9,199 nt of DNA from Acetatifactor sp. (GCA_024699575.1 JAILPF010000494.1:1-9199), one strand, 5' to 3'; positions 1 through 6,547 are shown, counted from the stretch's first letter. The notes: generated by a model not told the origin, from the letters alone. Numbers and translations: made by a program.

Positions 1-133
1 ACCAGAGATTTGCTTACAGCTTCCTTCAGATTCCACCTCACGATGGACACCCTTGCTGTTTAGCTATACACTTCCCACTATCTGGGCGCGTTCAGGACTT
101 TCACCCGTTAGAGCGCGCCCATGGCGCGCAAAC
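1..133 (-). mobile_element. Group II intron (class C-like), 5' end of domain I, partial
   Basis: Read on the minus strand from base 133 leftwards, the sequence opens with GTTTGCGCGCCATGGGCGC. This aligns base for base, with a few substitutions, to the 5' end of group IIC introns as I remember it from the Oceanobacillus iheyensis intron (GUGUGCCCGGCAUGGGUGC). It then carries the domain I blocks GGGTGAAAGTCC, AGCAAGGGTGTCC and GTGGAATCTGAAGGAAGC in the expected order. The intron continues beyond base 1, so domains II-VI and any reverse transcriptase ORF are not visible. I place the 5' splice site between 134 and 133 (exon ...TTTTTGTA, intron GTTTG...). The insertion lies just past a terminator hairpin, as is known for class C introns. 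The class assignment is from recalled similarity and site context. A degenerate or truncated copy cannot be excluded. Confidence 0.82.
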
Positions 134-136
134 TAC

Positions 137-165
137 AAAAACGCACACCAATGAGTGTGCGTTTT
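137..165 (-). terminator. Intrinsic terminator of ribU
   Basis: An 11-bp perfect stem (138-148 with 155-165) closes a 6-nt loop. On the minus strand the stem is rich in GTGTGCG and ends in TTTTT (141-137). It lies 21 bases past the ribU stop codon. It also serves as the 5' exon and apparent target structure of the group II intron that starts at 133. Confidence 0.9.
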
Positions 166-186
166 AAATCTTTCTATGCCGATTAA

Positions 187-924
187 TTATTTATGAATTC
201 CGCTCTTAATAATAGGACTTAATGGCTTATAGACAAGTAATGTGATAACGGAAACGCTGACACCTTTGATAATGTTTAAAGGTGCAACACATGCCATCAC
301 AAAGCTTACAATATCGTCCGATTTCACAAGCGGATTGACCTCACTTCCCATTGCCAGCAGTGCATCCAAAGGCATTCCGTAAAGCTCTGCAAAAGTAGGA
401 AGAAGATACACTGCGTTCAATGCCGTTCCAAAGATAGTCATTACCACACTGCCGGTGATGCATGCAAAGATAGCCGATTTCTTGGTCTTACCGAAAGCAT
501 ATACTACGGACGCCGGAAGGATGAAGCTGCATCCTACCAGGAAGTTCGCCAAATCGCCAACAAATGCTGTGCTGGTTCCTTTGATAAAGAGTTTTAACAA
601 AATCTTGATAAACTCCATCATCACACCTGCAGCAGGACCAAATGCGAATGTACCAATCAAAATCGGAAGCTCACTGAAATCCAGTTTATAAAACACAGGT
701 GCAAAGGGCAACGGGAACTCAAACAGCATCAAGATAACAGCCACAGCGGAAAACATGCCGACCATTGCCATCTTTCTCGTTCCAAAAACAGGTTCCTTCA
801 CGCCTCTTTTCTTTTGAGCAGCCTTCTCCAAAAGAACAGCGATGATAAACATCGCAACAATAATTCCCAAAAACTCCAGCACAAACACTGCATTTTGTGC
901 AACATTTGAAAACAACTCACTCAT
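187..924 (-). CDS. ribU: Riboflavin ECF transporter substrate-binding S component RibU
   Basis: This is an integral membrane S component of an energy-coupling factor transporter, predicted to bind riboflavin outside the cell and pass it in through shared EcfA/A'/T subunits, which are not in this window. The family signature LDFSELPILIGTFAFGPAAG lies at about residues 81-100 and GTSTAFVGDLANFLVG at 116-131. The C-terminal helix APLNIIKGVSV (about 214-224) is also typical. The rest is a run of hydrophobic helices. At 245 residues it is longer than the roughly 190-200 usual for RibU, because an extra membrane segment (about 12-32) plus a basic linker precede the canonical six helices. The start is supported by GGAGG at 933-937, seven bases upstream. 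An FMN riboswitch in the leader independently supports riboflavin as the substrate. The gene is monocistronic, between its own promoter and a terminator. Confidence 0.93.
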   Translation of the reverse strand: MSELFSNVAQNAVFVLEFLGIIVAMFIIAVLLEKAAQKKRGVKEPVFGTRKMAMVGMFSAVAVILMLFEFPLPFAPVFYKLDFSELPILIGTFAFGPAAGVMMEFIKILLKLFIKGTSTAFVGDLANFLVGCSFILPASVVYAFGKTKKSAIFACITGSVVMTIFGTALNAVYLLPTFAELYGMPLDALLAMGSEVNPLVKSDDIVSFVMACVAPLNIIKGVSVSVITLLVYKPLSPIIKSGIHK

Positions 925-1011
925 TTAACAATCCTCCATTTTTCCTTAAATGTATTGGAAAATTCTTCAGCAGAAGCGTATCTTTGGCATTGCACCTGTT
1001 TGACGCGCAAT

Positions 1012-1039
1012 AAAAACCCCGAACCATAACGATTCGGGG
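1012..1039 (-). terminator. Riboswitch expression-platform terminator
   Basis: On the minus strand CCCCGAA (1039-1033) pairs with TTCGGGG (1023-1017) around a 9-nt loop, followed by TTTTT (1016-1012). It sits between the FMN aptamer and the ribU start codon, so it is the likely FMN-dependent premature terminator. Its upstream arm can also pair with the 5' end of the aptamer, giving an alternative antiterminator fold. Confidence 0.88.
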
Positions 1040-1071
1040 AATTACATACTTATCAAGCAGTTTTACTTTTA

Positions 1072-1214
1072 TCTTCTCTCATCCAGACTTTACTGTTGGT
1101 CTCGGATTCTCACCGAATCAGCCGCAGCCGAAGCTGCAGGTCGCGGACTGAATGCGTACAGGCATGCCTGCCACAAATCACCGCCAGTAGGGAATTACAC
1201 CCATCCCCGAAGAA
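1072..1214 (-). promoter_or_regulatory. FMN riboswitch (RFN element)
   Basis: The minus strand carries the conserved RFN blocks in order: CTTCGGGGATGGGTG and AATTCCC at the 5' side, then CTGGCGGTGATT, AGTCCGCGACC, a variable GC hairpin (CAGC-TTCG-GCTG), GATTCGGTGAGAATCCGAGACC, and finally ACAGTAAAGTCTGGATGAGAGAAGAT. The 5' CTTC and 3' GAAG ends close the P1 stem. This aptamer binds flavin mononucleotide. It lies in the leader of the riboflavin transporter, with a transcription terminator downstream, so FMN should switch ribU off. Confidence 0.96.
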
Positions 1215-1244
1215 TTTTCTATATACGGTTTTGTTTCCGTGGGT

Positions 1245-1273
1245 ATTATAACCTTACTTTTCAGAATATGCAA
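1245..1273 (-). promoter_or_regulatory. Sigma-70/SigA-type promoter for the FMN riboswitch-ribU transcript
   Basis: On the minus strand a TTGCAT -35 box (1273-1268) is separated by exactly 17 bp from a perfect TATAAT -10 box (1250-1245). Transcription would begin near 1238, about 25 bases before the aptamer. The spacing, match and position make this a strong candidate. No clear terminator separates it from the upstream nfo stop codon at 1313. Confidence 0.85.
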
Positions 1274-1312
1274 GTATAAATTGCATTTTTCCTGTCTATC
1301 CGGCATATACGA

Positions 1313-2146
1313 CTACGAATGCATCCAGCCTCTAATCTGTGCAATCTCTTTGGCATATCCTTCATCATCATTGGGTGTCTCCAATATAAAAGGCAGATTT
1401 TGTAAAGCAGGATGATTCACAATCCGCTCCATGGCCTCCTTGCCAATATATCCTTCGCCAATTTTGGCATGGCGATCTTTATGGGAAGACACCGGATTCA
1501 TGCTGTCATTGATATGAATCGCTTTCAGGCGTTCAAGCCCAATCACTCTGTCAAACTCATCCATCACTTCATCGAGCTTATCCACAATATCGTAGCCGCC
1601 ATCCCAGACATGACAGGTATCCAGACAAACACCGATTTTATCCTGCAAGGTTATCAAATCAATAATTCTTCTGATTTCCTCAAAATTTCTGCCGACTTCA
1701 CTGCCTTTGCCTGCCATAGTTTCCAGAAGCACCGTGGTCTGTTGCTCTTCCCACATAGCTTTATTCAAAGCCTCTGCAATCAGAGGAATCGCTACATCCT
1801 CTCCCTGTCCCACGTGAGAGCCCGGGTGAAAATTATAGTAGTTTCCAGGAAGGTATTCCATGCGTTTTAAGTCTTCTGCCAGTGCATTCCGTGAAAACTC
1901 TCTGACCTCCGGTTTTTCAGCACAGACATTCATAGTGTACGGGCCATGGGCCACCAGGGGGCCAAAATGATGTTGCTTCATGAAGGCTTTCAAAGCCTCA
2001 GTATCCTCAGGATCAATCGCTTTAGCAGCGCCTCCCCGGGGATTTCTTGTAAAGAAAGCAAAGGTATCCCCGCCAAGGGAAAGCGCTGCTTTCCCCATGG
2101 CAAGAAATCCCTTTGACGTAGACAAATGATTCCCGATGTAAATCAT
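1313..2146 (-). CDS. nfo: Endonuclease IV (AP endonuclease family 2)
   Basis: This is a cytosolic base-excision repair enzyme. It cleaves the DNA backbone 5' to abasic sites and trims blocked 3' ends, using a three-metal (usually zinc) centre in a TIM barrel. All nine metal ligands expected from E. coli Nfo can be placed: H67, H107, E142, D176, H179, H211, D224, H226 and E256. They lie in the motifs NFHPGSHVG, LLETMAGKG, CLDTCH, HINDS, DRHAKIGEG and ILETP. The length of 277 residues is close to the roughly 280 usual for the family, so the protein is complete. AGGAG at 2152-2156 supports the start. It lies 27 bp behind tex on the same strand with no terminator between, so the two are probably cotranscribed. 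No convincing terminator follows it before the ribU promoter, so some readthrough into the ribU leader is possible. Confidence 0.97.
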   Translation of the reverse strand: MIYIGNHLSTSKGFLAMGKAALSLGGDTFAFFTRNPRGGAAKAIDPEDTEALKAFMKQHHFGPLVAHGPYTMNVCAEKPEVREFSRNALAEDLKRMEYLPGNYYNFHPGSHVGQGEDVAIPLIAEALNKAMWEEQQTTVLLETMAGKGSEVGRNFEEIRRIIDLITLQDKIGVCLDTCHVWDGGYDIVDKLDEVMDEFDRVIGLERLKAIHINDSMNPVSSHKDRHAKIGEGYIGKEAMERIVNHPALQNLPFILETPNDDEGYAKEIAQIRGWMHS

Positions 2147-2173
2147 ATATACTCCTATGGTTCTGTTCTACTT

Positions 2174-4534
2174 TTATTGCGGTTTGATTTTCATAGTCAG
2201 ACCGATACGTTTCTTGGGCACATCCACGCTTAAAACCTGTACCTCAACGATATCTCCTACGCTGACTGCCTCCAGTGGATGCTTAATAAAGCGGTCGGTA
2301 ATCTGCGAAATGTGAACCAGTCCGTCCTGATGTACACCAATGTCCACAAACACACCGAAATCGATGACGTTTCGAACAGTCCCTTTCAAAATCATGCCCG
2401 GTTTCAAATCCTTCATATCCAGCACATCGCTTCGAAGAATCGGCTTCGGCATATCATCACGAGGGTCTCTGGCAGGTTTTTCCAGTTCCTTCAGAATATC
2501 GGTCAAAGTGATTTCACCGATTCCAAGCTCCTCTGCCAGATGCTTCTTATCTTTGATTCTTCTCTCAAGTCCGGAAGTAGAAACAGCTGTCTGTAAAGCA
2601 GCATCAGCATGTGCGTTGGAACCTGCTTTTGACTGCTCTCCTTCAAACACAACTCCACCCATGGCCGCTGCCAATGCTTTTCCCATAGCCGTATTGGTAT
2701 TGCTTACCTTTACCTGCTTCTGTACCGGCTTTTTCTCCTTGGGTGCCGGAGTTTTCTTTACAGCAGCCTGTGCCGTCTTGGATTTTTTCTGAGCTTCCTT
2801 CACATCTTCCATGGTAAGACCCAGTTTTTCCATCAGCTTCTCGCATGCTTCATAGGATTCCGGATGTACACTGGTGGCATCCAACGGATTGTCTCCATCC
2901 AAAATTCTCATAAATCCGGCACACTGTTCAAATGCCTTGGGCCCCAGCTTTGCCACCTTTAAAAGCTGCTTTCTGTTGGTAAAGCGACCGTTTGTCTCTC
3001 GATAATCAACAATATTCTTAGCAATCGTCTTATTGATACCGGAAATATACTCAAGCAAGGACACCGATGCGGTGTTCAGATCCACGCCAACCTTATTTAC
3101 ACTGTCCTCAACTACTCCGGAAAGTGCCTCACTGAGTTTTTTCTGATTCATATCATGCTGATACTGTCCGACACCGATGGACTGCGGATCGATTTTGACC
3201 AATTCAGCCAACGGGTCCTGCAATCTGCGGGCGATGGATGCAGCACTTCTCTGTCCCACATCAAAGTTAGGAAACTCCTCGGTTGCCAGCTTACTTGCAG
3301 AGTAAACAGACGCTCCCGCCTCGTTGACAATCACATACTGAACCGGTCTGTCCAGTTCTTTTAACAGTTCCACGATTACCTGCTCTGATTCCCTGGATGC
3401 AGTTCCGTTTCCGACAGAGATCAAATCCACATTATATTTTTTAATCAGTTTCTTTAATTCAGCCTTTGCTTCCTCCACTTTGTTCTGTGGCGCAGTAGGA
3501 TAAATCACTTTCGTGTCAAGTACTTTACCGGTAGGGTCTACAACCGCGAGCTTGCATCCTGTTCTGAAAGCAGGATCCCATCCCAGCACTACCTTACCTG
3601 CGATAGGTGGCTGCAGCAAAAGCTGTTCCAGATTTTTGCCAAATACTGTAATCGCTCCATCCTCAGCCTTCTCGGTCAGATCATTTCTGATTTCACGCTC
3701 AATGGCAGGTGCAATCAATCTGTCATAGCTGTCCGCTACAATATCCTTTAAGACCGGTGTTGTAAACCGGTTGTCTGACGTGATAGTTTTTTTCTCGAGG
3801 TACTGGAGGATTCTCTCCACCGGGGCATTGACTTTCACAGTCAACACCTTTTCTGCCTCACCACGATTTAAAGCAAGCACCCTGTGTCCGGCAATCTTTT
3901 TCACCGGCTCTTCGAAGTTGTAATACATCTCGTAGACGCTCTGTGCCTTCTCATCCTTTGCCGTACTTGTGATAACGCCCTCATCCATAGTGATATTTCT
4001 GATATAAAGTCTGTGATCAGCCTCATCGGAAATGCTTTCGGCGATAATATCCTTAGCTCCCTGCAATGCTTCTTCTGCGCTTGCAACCCCTTTTTCCTCA
4101 GAGATATACTTTGCAGCTTCCTCTTCCACCGGCGCAGTTGCATTTTGTGCCAAAATAAAATCAGCCAGCCCCTGAAGTCCTTTTTCCTTTGCCACACTCG
4201 CTCTGGTTTTTCTCTTGGGTCTGTACGGACGGTATAAATCCTCCACGAGCACCAGGGTCTGGGCTTCCAGAATCTTGCTCTTTAACTCCTCTGTCAGTGC
4301 GCCCTGTTCCTCTATACTCTTGATGACCTGCTCCTTCTTCTCCTCAAGATTGCGCAGATACACCAGTCTCTCATGCAGATTTCTAAGCTGTTCATCATTT
4401 AAGGAGCCTGTCACTTCCTTACGATATCTGGAGATGAAAGGAATCGTATTTCCCTCATCAATCAGTTTCACAGCCGCTTCAACCTGCCACTTTTCTACTT
4501 TTAATTCTTCCTTTAATTGCAGTATGATATCCAT
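2174..4534 (-). CDS. tex: Tex-family RNA-binding transcription accessory protein
   Basis: Tex proteins are cytosolic nucleic-acid-binding factors related to eukaryotic Spt6, linked to transcription and RNA metabolism. Domain order fits the family. An N-terminal helical Tex region (1-200) contains IPFISRYRKE and LYRPYRPKRKTR. A YqgF/RNase H-like domain (about 315-440) begins VLGWDPAFRTGCKLAV. VGQYQHDM (455-462) leads to tandem helix-hairpin-helix motifs (about 488-545). A C-terminal S1 RNA-binding domain (about 711-783) contains GTVRNVIDFGVFVDIG and DGLVHIS. At 786 residues it is longer than the roughly 720 usual, owing to a Lys/Ala/Gln-rich low-complexity insert (about 580-655) before the S1 domain. 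The start has an upstream AAAGGATGG. The gene is read from 4585-4613 and followed closely by nfo, suggesting a shared transcript. No direct functional tie between the two is shown. Confidence 0.96.
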   Translation of the reverse strand: MDIILQLKEELKVEKWQVEAAVKLIDEGNTIPFISRYRKEVTGSLNDEQLRNLHERLVYLRNLEEKKEQVIKSIEEQGALTEELKSKILEAQTLVLVEDLYRPYRPKRKTRASVAKEKGLQGLADFILAQNATAPVEEEAAKYISEEKGVASAEEALQGAKDIIAESISDEADHRLYIRNITMDEGVITSTAKDEKAQSVYEMYYNFEEPVKKIAGHRVLALNRGEAEKVLTVKVNAPVERILQYLEKKTITSDNRFTTPVLKDIVADSYDRLIAPAIEREIRNDLTEKAEDGAITVFGKNLEQLLLQPPIAGKVVLGWDPAFRTGCKLAVVDPTGKVLDTKVIYPTAPQNKVEEAKAELKKLIKKYNVDLISVGNGTASRESEQVIVELLKELDRPVQYVIVNEAGASVYSASKLATEEFPNFDVGQRSAASIARRLQDPLAELVKIDPQSIGVGQYQHDMNQKKLSEALSGVVEDSVNKVGVDLNTASVSLLEYISGINKTIAKNIVDYRETNGRFTNRKQLLKVAKLGPKAFEQCAGFMRILDGDNPLDATSVHPESYEACEKLMEKLGLTMEDVKEAQKKSKTAQAAVKKTPAPKEKKPVQKQVKVSNTNTAMGKALAAAMGGVVFEGEQSKAGSNAHADAALQTAVSTSGLERRIKDKKHLAEELGIGEITLTDILKELEKPARDPRDDMPKPILRSDVLDMKDLKPGMILKGTVRNVIDFGVFVDIGVHQDGLVHISQITDRFIKHPLEAVSVGDIVEVQVLSVDVPKKRIGLTMKIKPQ

Positions 4535-4584
4535 TGCTTACCATCCTTTATGTGTACTTGTCCATCTTTGCACGGACAATATAT

Positions 4585-4613
4585 ATTATACCATAGAGGC
4601 TCAAGCCGGGCAA
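4585..4613 (-). promoter_or_regulatory. Promoter for tex-nfo
   Basis: On the minus strand a perfect TATAAT -10 (4590-4585) stands 17 bp downstream of TTGCCC (4613-4608), a partial -35 match. A start near 4578 leaves a leader of about 44 bases before the tex ATG. That leader contains a 6-bp inverted repeat (4558-4563 with 4574-4579). Confidence 0.7.
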
Positions 4614-4644
4614 TCCCGAAGGAATGATTCGGTTACGCCGTTTG

Positions 4645-4673
4645 TTGACAGCATATTTTTTGTGTTGTATGAT
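4645..4673 (+). promoter_or_regulatory. Promoter for the DUF4190-DUF975-Crp/Fnr operon
   Basis: A perfect TTGACA -35 (4645-4650) is followed after exactly 17 bp by TATGAT (4668-4673), one base from the -10 consensus. A start near 4680 leaves a leader of about 40 bases before the ATG at 4722. The leader contains the palindrome at 4684-4700 and AAGGAG at 4710-4715. This promoter is divergent from the tex promoter, with the two -35 boxes about 30 bp apart. Confidence 0.85.
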
Positions 4674-4683
4674 ATTTTATAAC

Positions 4684-4700
4684 TTTTCAAACATTGAAAA
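4684..4700 (+). promoter_or_regulatory. Palindrome in the leader of the Crp/Fnr operon (possible operator or 5' hairpin)
   Basis: TTTTCAA, a 3-base spacer ACA, and TTGAAAA form a perfect 7-bp inverted repeat. It begins a few bases past the predicted start of the operon's promoter and ends 10 bases before the AAGGAG box. A site there could bind a repressor. The 3-base loop also allows a weak AU-rich hairpin. Function is unknown. Confidence 0.4.
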
Positions 4701-4721
4701 TGAATCACTAAGGAGTACAAA

Positions 4722-5087
4722 ATGGATTACCAGCCAAACATGGAACAACAAATCAATAACGATAAATTTTCCATAGCCTCTTTCGTCTGTGGACTGCTCT
4801 CGCTGGTGCTTTGCTGCATGGTATTTTTCTCCATTCCGCTGGGTGCTCTTGGCATCCTCTTTGCCATACTGAGCAGGCGCTCCAACAGACAGATGAACCT
4901 CTTAAGCAAAGTTGGCATCTGGCTTTCGGTTGTCGGTATTTTATACGGAGTCTTCTCATTTGTACGCATTGTCAGAGAGATACCGGTTTTATTAAACGAT
5001 CCTGCCTATGTCAGTATGTTGGATTCCTATTATGAACAACTGACCGGTCAGACCTTCTTTGAATATTGGGAAAATTATGGAAATTAG
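4722..5087 (+). CDS. Small DUF4190-like membrane protein
   Basis: This 121-residue protein of unknown function has a short polar N-terminus. A hydrophobic stretch follows (about 17-50), probably a helical hairpin, with the FSIASFVCGLLSLVL pattern typical of DUF4190 proteins and a GALGILFAI turn. A basic loop SRRSNRQ (51-57) leads to another membrane helix (about 63-82) and a polar C-terminal tail. There is no signal peptidase site or catalytic motif. The start is well supported by AAGGAG at 4710-4715. It is the first gene of the operon, 12 bp ahead of the DUF975 gene. The family name is a pattern-based call; the membrane topology is inferred from hydrophobicity only. Confidence 0.8.
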   Translation: MDYQPNMEQQINNDKFSIASFVCGLLSLVLCCMVFFSIPLGALGILFAILSRRSNRQMNLLSKVGIWLSVVGILYGVFSFVRIVREIPVLLNDPAYVSMLDSYYEQLTGQTFFEYWENYGN

Positions 5088-5099
5088 AGGTAATCGACT

Positions 5100-5861
5100 A
5101 TGAATAAATATAAAACCTCCGCCGAATTAAAAGATTCCGCAAGAGAGATTCTCCGCGGAAAATATGGAAGTGCTGTGCTGACCATCTTCGTCATGTTTCT
5201 GGCGAACAGTCTCATTGTGTTTGTACCTACTCTGATTATCTCAATGATTACATTGATCATTGAGATGGTTGTAGGTGGCGTATCTTCTCTTGTCACATTT
5301 ATTTTGGGGCAGGTGGTATCCTTCATTGCTCTGGTTGTCGTTGGACTGTTAAAGCCCGGAATCGCCCTTTACTTTTTAAATATCACATGCGGACGAAAAG
5401 CAGCAACCTCCGATTTGATGTACGGAATTCAATGGGATTTTCAAAAAACCTTGAAGCTTTCCCTCGTTTTTTCTGTAATTGAGTTTTTTTGCCTGCTTCC
5501 GTATGGTTTCCTTGAAAGTCCTCTTCTTTCACTGGTTCCGATTGAGCGATTTTTGTACGCACAGCCGGCTCAGCTGATTGGTATATTGCTCTCTACTCTG
5601 ATAACACTGCCTCTGTCTTTGGTATATTATCTGATGCTGGATTTTCCATCCTACAGCGTAGCGCAGCTACTTAAGCAAAGCATCCGATTGATGAAATGTA
5701 ATAACCTGCGGATGTTGTATCTGCATCTTAGCTTCCTTCCACTGGAGTTTTTGGGTGTCTGCTCACTTGGCGTAGGATTTTTATGGATTCTCCCCTATCT
5801 TAATGTAACTAAGGTTCTGTTTTTCTTAAACCTTATGAAACCTGATTCAGCCGCAGAATAA
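5100..5861 (+). CDS. DUF975 family integral membrane protein
   Basis: This 253-residue polytopic membrane protein has no known biochemical role. The N-terminus MNKYKTSAELKDSAREILRG is the hallmark opening of DUF975 proteins. The rest holds about six hydrophobic segments (roughly 25-58, 62-95, 117-138, 158-182, 204-220 and 222-246) and the typical cytosolic stretch SVAQLLKQSIRLMKCN (186-201). It starts 12 bp after the DUF4190-like stop, with a weak GAGG box in the gap, and ends 17 bp before the regulator, so it is the middle gene of an operon. Its coding sequence contains a strong internal inverted repeat at 5238-5266. DUF975 proteins are common in Clostridia. Some are assumed to act in membrane stress, but nothing here shows that. 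Confidence 0.87.
   Translation: MNKYKTSAELKDSAREILRGKYGSAVLTIFVMFLANSLIVFVPTLIISMITLIIEMVVGGVSSLVTFILGQVVSFIALVVVGLLKPGIALYFLNITCGRKAATSDLMYGIQWDFQKTLKLSLVFSVIEFFCLLPYGFLESPLLSLVPIERFLYAQPAQLIGILLSTLITLPLSLVYYLMLDFPSYSVAQLLKQSIRLMKCNNLRMLYLHLSFLPLEFLGVCSLGVGFLWILPYLNVTKVLFFLNLMKPDSAAE
5224..5277 (+). repeat. Inverted repeat inside the DUF975 gene
   Basis: ATCTCAATGAT (5238-5248) and ATCATTGAGAT (5256-5266) are perfect inverted copies separated by 7 bases. An outer pair ACCTAC (5225-5230) and GTAGGT (5271-5276) extends the fold beyond an internal loop. Together they could form a mRNA hairpin of about 50 nt. The segment encodes a hydrophobic helix rich in Ile and Thr, so part of the symmetry may be chance. 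Confidence 0.6.
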
Positions 5862-5878
5862 AATGGTAGGAATAATAA

Positions 5879-6547
5879 ATGTTAGAGCTTACAGATTTTT
5901 TCCCGATTTGGGATCAACTCACAACTGCACAACAAAAAAGATTACTGGATACCGTACGTCCCCAGTCCGTGAATGCCGGTGCGACTATTCACAATGGTTC
6001 CATGGACTGCACCGGACTTTTGTTGATTCAATCCGGGCAGCTTCGTGCTTTTATCACTTCCCCGGATGGTCGTGAAATCACAATCTATCGTCTTTTGGAT
6101 CGCGATATCTGTCTCTTCTCCGCCTCCTGCATGATTCAGAGTCTCCAGTTCGACATCACGGTAGAGGCGGAGAAGAATACGCAGTTCCTGCGCATCCCCT
6201 CCGATGTCTACAAGCAAATCATGGAAGAATCTGCTGTTCTCGCCAATTATACAAATCAGCTGATGGCCAGCCGTTTTTCCGATGTCATGTGGCTTGTGGA
6301 ACAAATCATGTGGAAGAGTTTTGATCAAAGGCTCGCTTCCTTTTTACTGGAAGAAGCCGCATTAGAAAACACTCTGACTCTGAAAATCACTCACGAAGCC
6401 ATCGCCAATCACCTTGGTACCGCCAGAGAGGTGGTAACCAGAATGCTCCATTATTTTCAAGCAGAAGGCATGGTAAAGCTCACCCGCGGAACCATTGAGA
6501 TTATCGACCAAGTAAGCCTTTCCCGTTTTGAAGATGTAGAAAAATAA
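5879..6547 (+). CDS. Crp/Fnr-family transcriptional regulator with a CX5C sensor motif
   Basis: This 222-residue DNA-binding regulator has an N-terminal cupin-like effector domain (about 15-115), with the Crp-type GLLLIQSGQLRAFITSPDGREITIYRL strand pattern (46-72). A long dimer helix follows (about 115-150), then a winged helix-turn-helix (about 168-212) whose recognition part is HEAIANHLGTAREVVTRML. There is no N-terminal cysteine cluster, so it is not an iron-sulfur FNR, and the cAMP phosphate-cassette residues of CRP are not evident. Cysteines 78 and 84 form CLFSASC (CX5C) in the effector domain, with a third at 44. The ATG at 5879 is preceded by TAGGA. It is the last gene of the operon and faces the end of the thioredoxin-rhodanese-CoADR operon. 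A redox or sulfane-sulfur sensing role is an inference from the cysteines and this neighbourhood. Confidence 0.9.
   Translation: MLELTDFFPIWDQLTTAQQKRLLDTVRPQSVNAGATIHNGSMDCTGLLLIQSGQLRAFITSPDGREITIYRLLDRDICLFSASCMIQSLQFDITVEAEKNTQFLRIPSDVYKQIMEESAVLANYTNQLMASRFSDVMWLVEQIMWKSFDQRLASFLLEEAALENTLTLKITHEAIANHLGTAREVVTRMLHYFQAEGMVKLTRGTIEIIDQVSLSRFEDVEK

Noticed and set aside
1..133. tRNA, rRNA fragment, REP element or CRISPR array at the left edge
   Set aside because: There are no repeated units and no cloverleaf. The ordered motif blocks fit group II intron domain I on the minus strand.
1274..1312. Terminator for the tex-nfo operon
   Set aside because: No hairpin with a T-tract was found between the nfo stop codon and the ribU promoter. 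Only a weak partial stem is possible, so none is annotated.
1412..1870. Plus-strand open frame of 152 codons opposite nfo
   Set aside because: It is a shadow of a gene in which all nine metal ligands are conserved. It has no start signal or promoter, and its composition is typical of antisense frames.
4558..4579. 6-bp inverted repeat TTGTCC / GGACAA in the tex leader
   Set aside because: It is short with a 10-base loop, and such repeats are frequent by chance. It is noted only in the tex promoter entry.
5863..6075. ATG at 5863 as an alternative start upstream of the regulator
   Set aside because: It is in a different frame, encoding a 70-residue protein with no domain. The frame from 5879 gives a full Crp/Fnr protein.
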